Below the pieces are notes generated by a model. It saw nothing but the letters and a program-made list of their open reading frames with translations, had not been told where the DNA came from and ran no database searches. From Streptomyces flavofungini (GTDB lineage: Bacteria; Actinomycetota; Actinomycetes; Streptomycetales; Streptomycetaceae): a DNA stretch of 64,000 bases. The translations under genes and the position numbers were made by a program. The stretch's first letter is position 1. Each line of letters opens with the position of its first letter. The stretch lies in contig NZ_CP128846.1 in the NCBI RefSeq assembly GCF_030388665.1, forward strand, positions 3,326,001 through 3,390,000, read 5' to 3'. This document shows positions 63,509-64,000 of the stretch, in pieces.

Positions 63509-64000
63509 CTAGTAGATCTTGAGGTGGTCCAGCATGGCCCCAGCGTACGTGCCCGTATTCTCGTTGGCCTTGACCATGACGTACTGCAACTTCTTGTTCT
63601 CCAGGGCGTCCAGGATCCTGAGTGCGAGTTGACCGTCCTTGGGGGACTGAATTGCGCGGGAAAGCATTTCCGCACAGATCGTCTCGATGTACTCCCGGGT
63701 CCCCTGCTTGACCATCTTACCGGTCGGGACCTTTACGCCGTTCTGAAAATCTTGCCCTTGTCGCCAATCAAGATCCGCCTTGGGCCCCTTCGCCTCGACC
63801 ACAACCAGTTCGCCATTTTCCAGTTCCCAGAGCTGATCGAACGCATGAGCACCGTTGGAAGTCTTGGGGAGATCTATCCACTTGGCGCCCTTAAAGTGAG
63901 CCTTTACCACATGGTACTTAGCCGAGTCCTCCCCGAGCCTCTCACCCAACTTACTGTTGTTGGCGCGGTCACCGAACGCTTCCTTGGCCTGCTCAAGGGC
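63509..64000 (-). CDS. C-terminus of a polymorphic toxin with nuclease-like domain (runs off the window)
   Basis: The frame is open to the last base and ends at 63509. The visible 163 residues include FDQLWELENGELVVVEAKGPKADLD, whose D...ExK arrangement fits a PD-(D/E)xK nuclease, then KVPTGKMVKQGTREYIETIC and a helical end. No secretion head is visible; it should lie beyond 64000. Imm49-3 follows 10 bases later. Codon use is more AT-rich than the housekeeping genes, as for other toxin tails here. Confidence 0.82.
   Translation of the reverse strand, partial: ALEQAKEAFGDRANNSKLGERLGEDSAKYHVVKAHFKGAKWIDLPKTSNGAHAFDQLWELENGELVVVEAKGPKADLDWRQGQDFQNGVKVPTGKMVKQGTREYIETICAEMLSRAIQSPKDGQLALRILDALENKKLQYVMVKANENTGTYAGAMLDHLKIY

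Overview
The window is a high-GC actinobacterial chromosome segment and almost certainly Streptomyces. It has GTG starts, strong third-position GC, WhiB, DUF397 and DUF6542 families, and a gene order I recognise from streptomycete cores: ychF, ppgK, ispH, xseAB, glpX, two fumarases, then oxyR and ahpCD. Species cannot be read from it.

Layout. Positions 1-1000 hold a cut gene end and a PIN/antitoxin pair. Positions 1135-19244 are housekeeping: ychF, polyphosphate glucokinase, ispH, a permease, exonuclease VII, GlpX, a WhiB-like protein, class I and class II fumarases around a secreted SGNH hydrolase, DUF402 and a methyltransferase. Positions 19301-31888 carry signalling, wall and redox genes: a SpoIIE-type phosphatase, catalase, a class A penicillin-binding protein, a PadR-ABC-FtsX operon with a palindromic operator, and divergent oxyR/ahpCD. 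Positions 32387-40822 hold an AI-2E type exporter, a secreted transglycosylase-like protein, PhoH2, an isoprenyl diphosphate synthase, an aldo/keto reductase, an HxlR regulator and a methyltransferase.

Positions 40856-53823, all on the minus strand, form one type VII secretion island. Read 5' to 3' it runs: two small ESX-like proteins, a DUF6507 protein, a long polymorphic toxin ending in a YwqJ-like deaminase, a SUKH-like immunity protein, a free-standing YwqJ-like protein, a one-TM protein, EccD, a MinD-like ATPase, a three-ATPase EccC and DUF6177. No EccB, EccE or mycosin is present. A WhiJ/AbaA-like cassette (HTH, DUF397, ATPase) and an LppU-like membrane protein follow at 54412-57314.

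Positions 57333-64000 are a decaying toxin/immunity array on the minus strand. It has a second DUF6177, three Imm49-like immunity genes, a nuclease-like toxin tail with an in-frame TAG, a truncated DUF6177 copy made by a segmental duplication, and a second nuclease-like toxin running off the window end. Two of the Imm49 genes are each preceded by an overlapping, conserved 40-codon ORF.

The most unusual signal is a set of short dispersed repeats that have entered protein-coding genes in frame: the permease, the WhiB-like gene, a methyltransferase and oxyR. In oxyR the extra residues lie six residues after the second redox cysteine. Other copies of these repeats sit between genes at 9918, 17535-17626 and 31969-32260.
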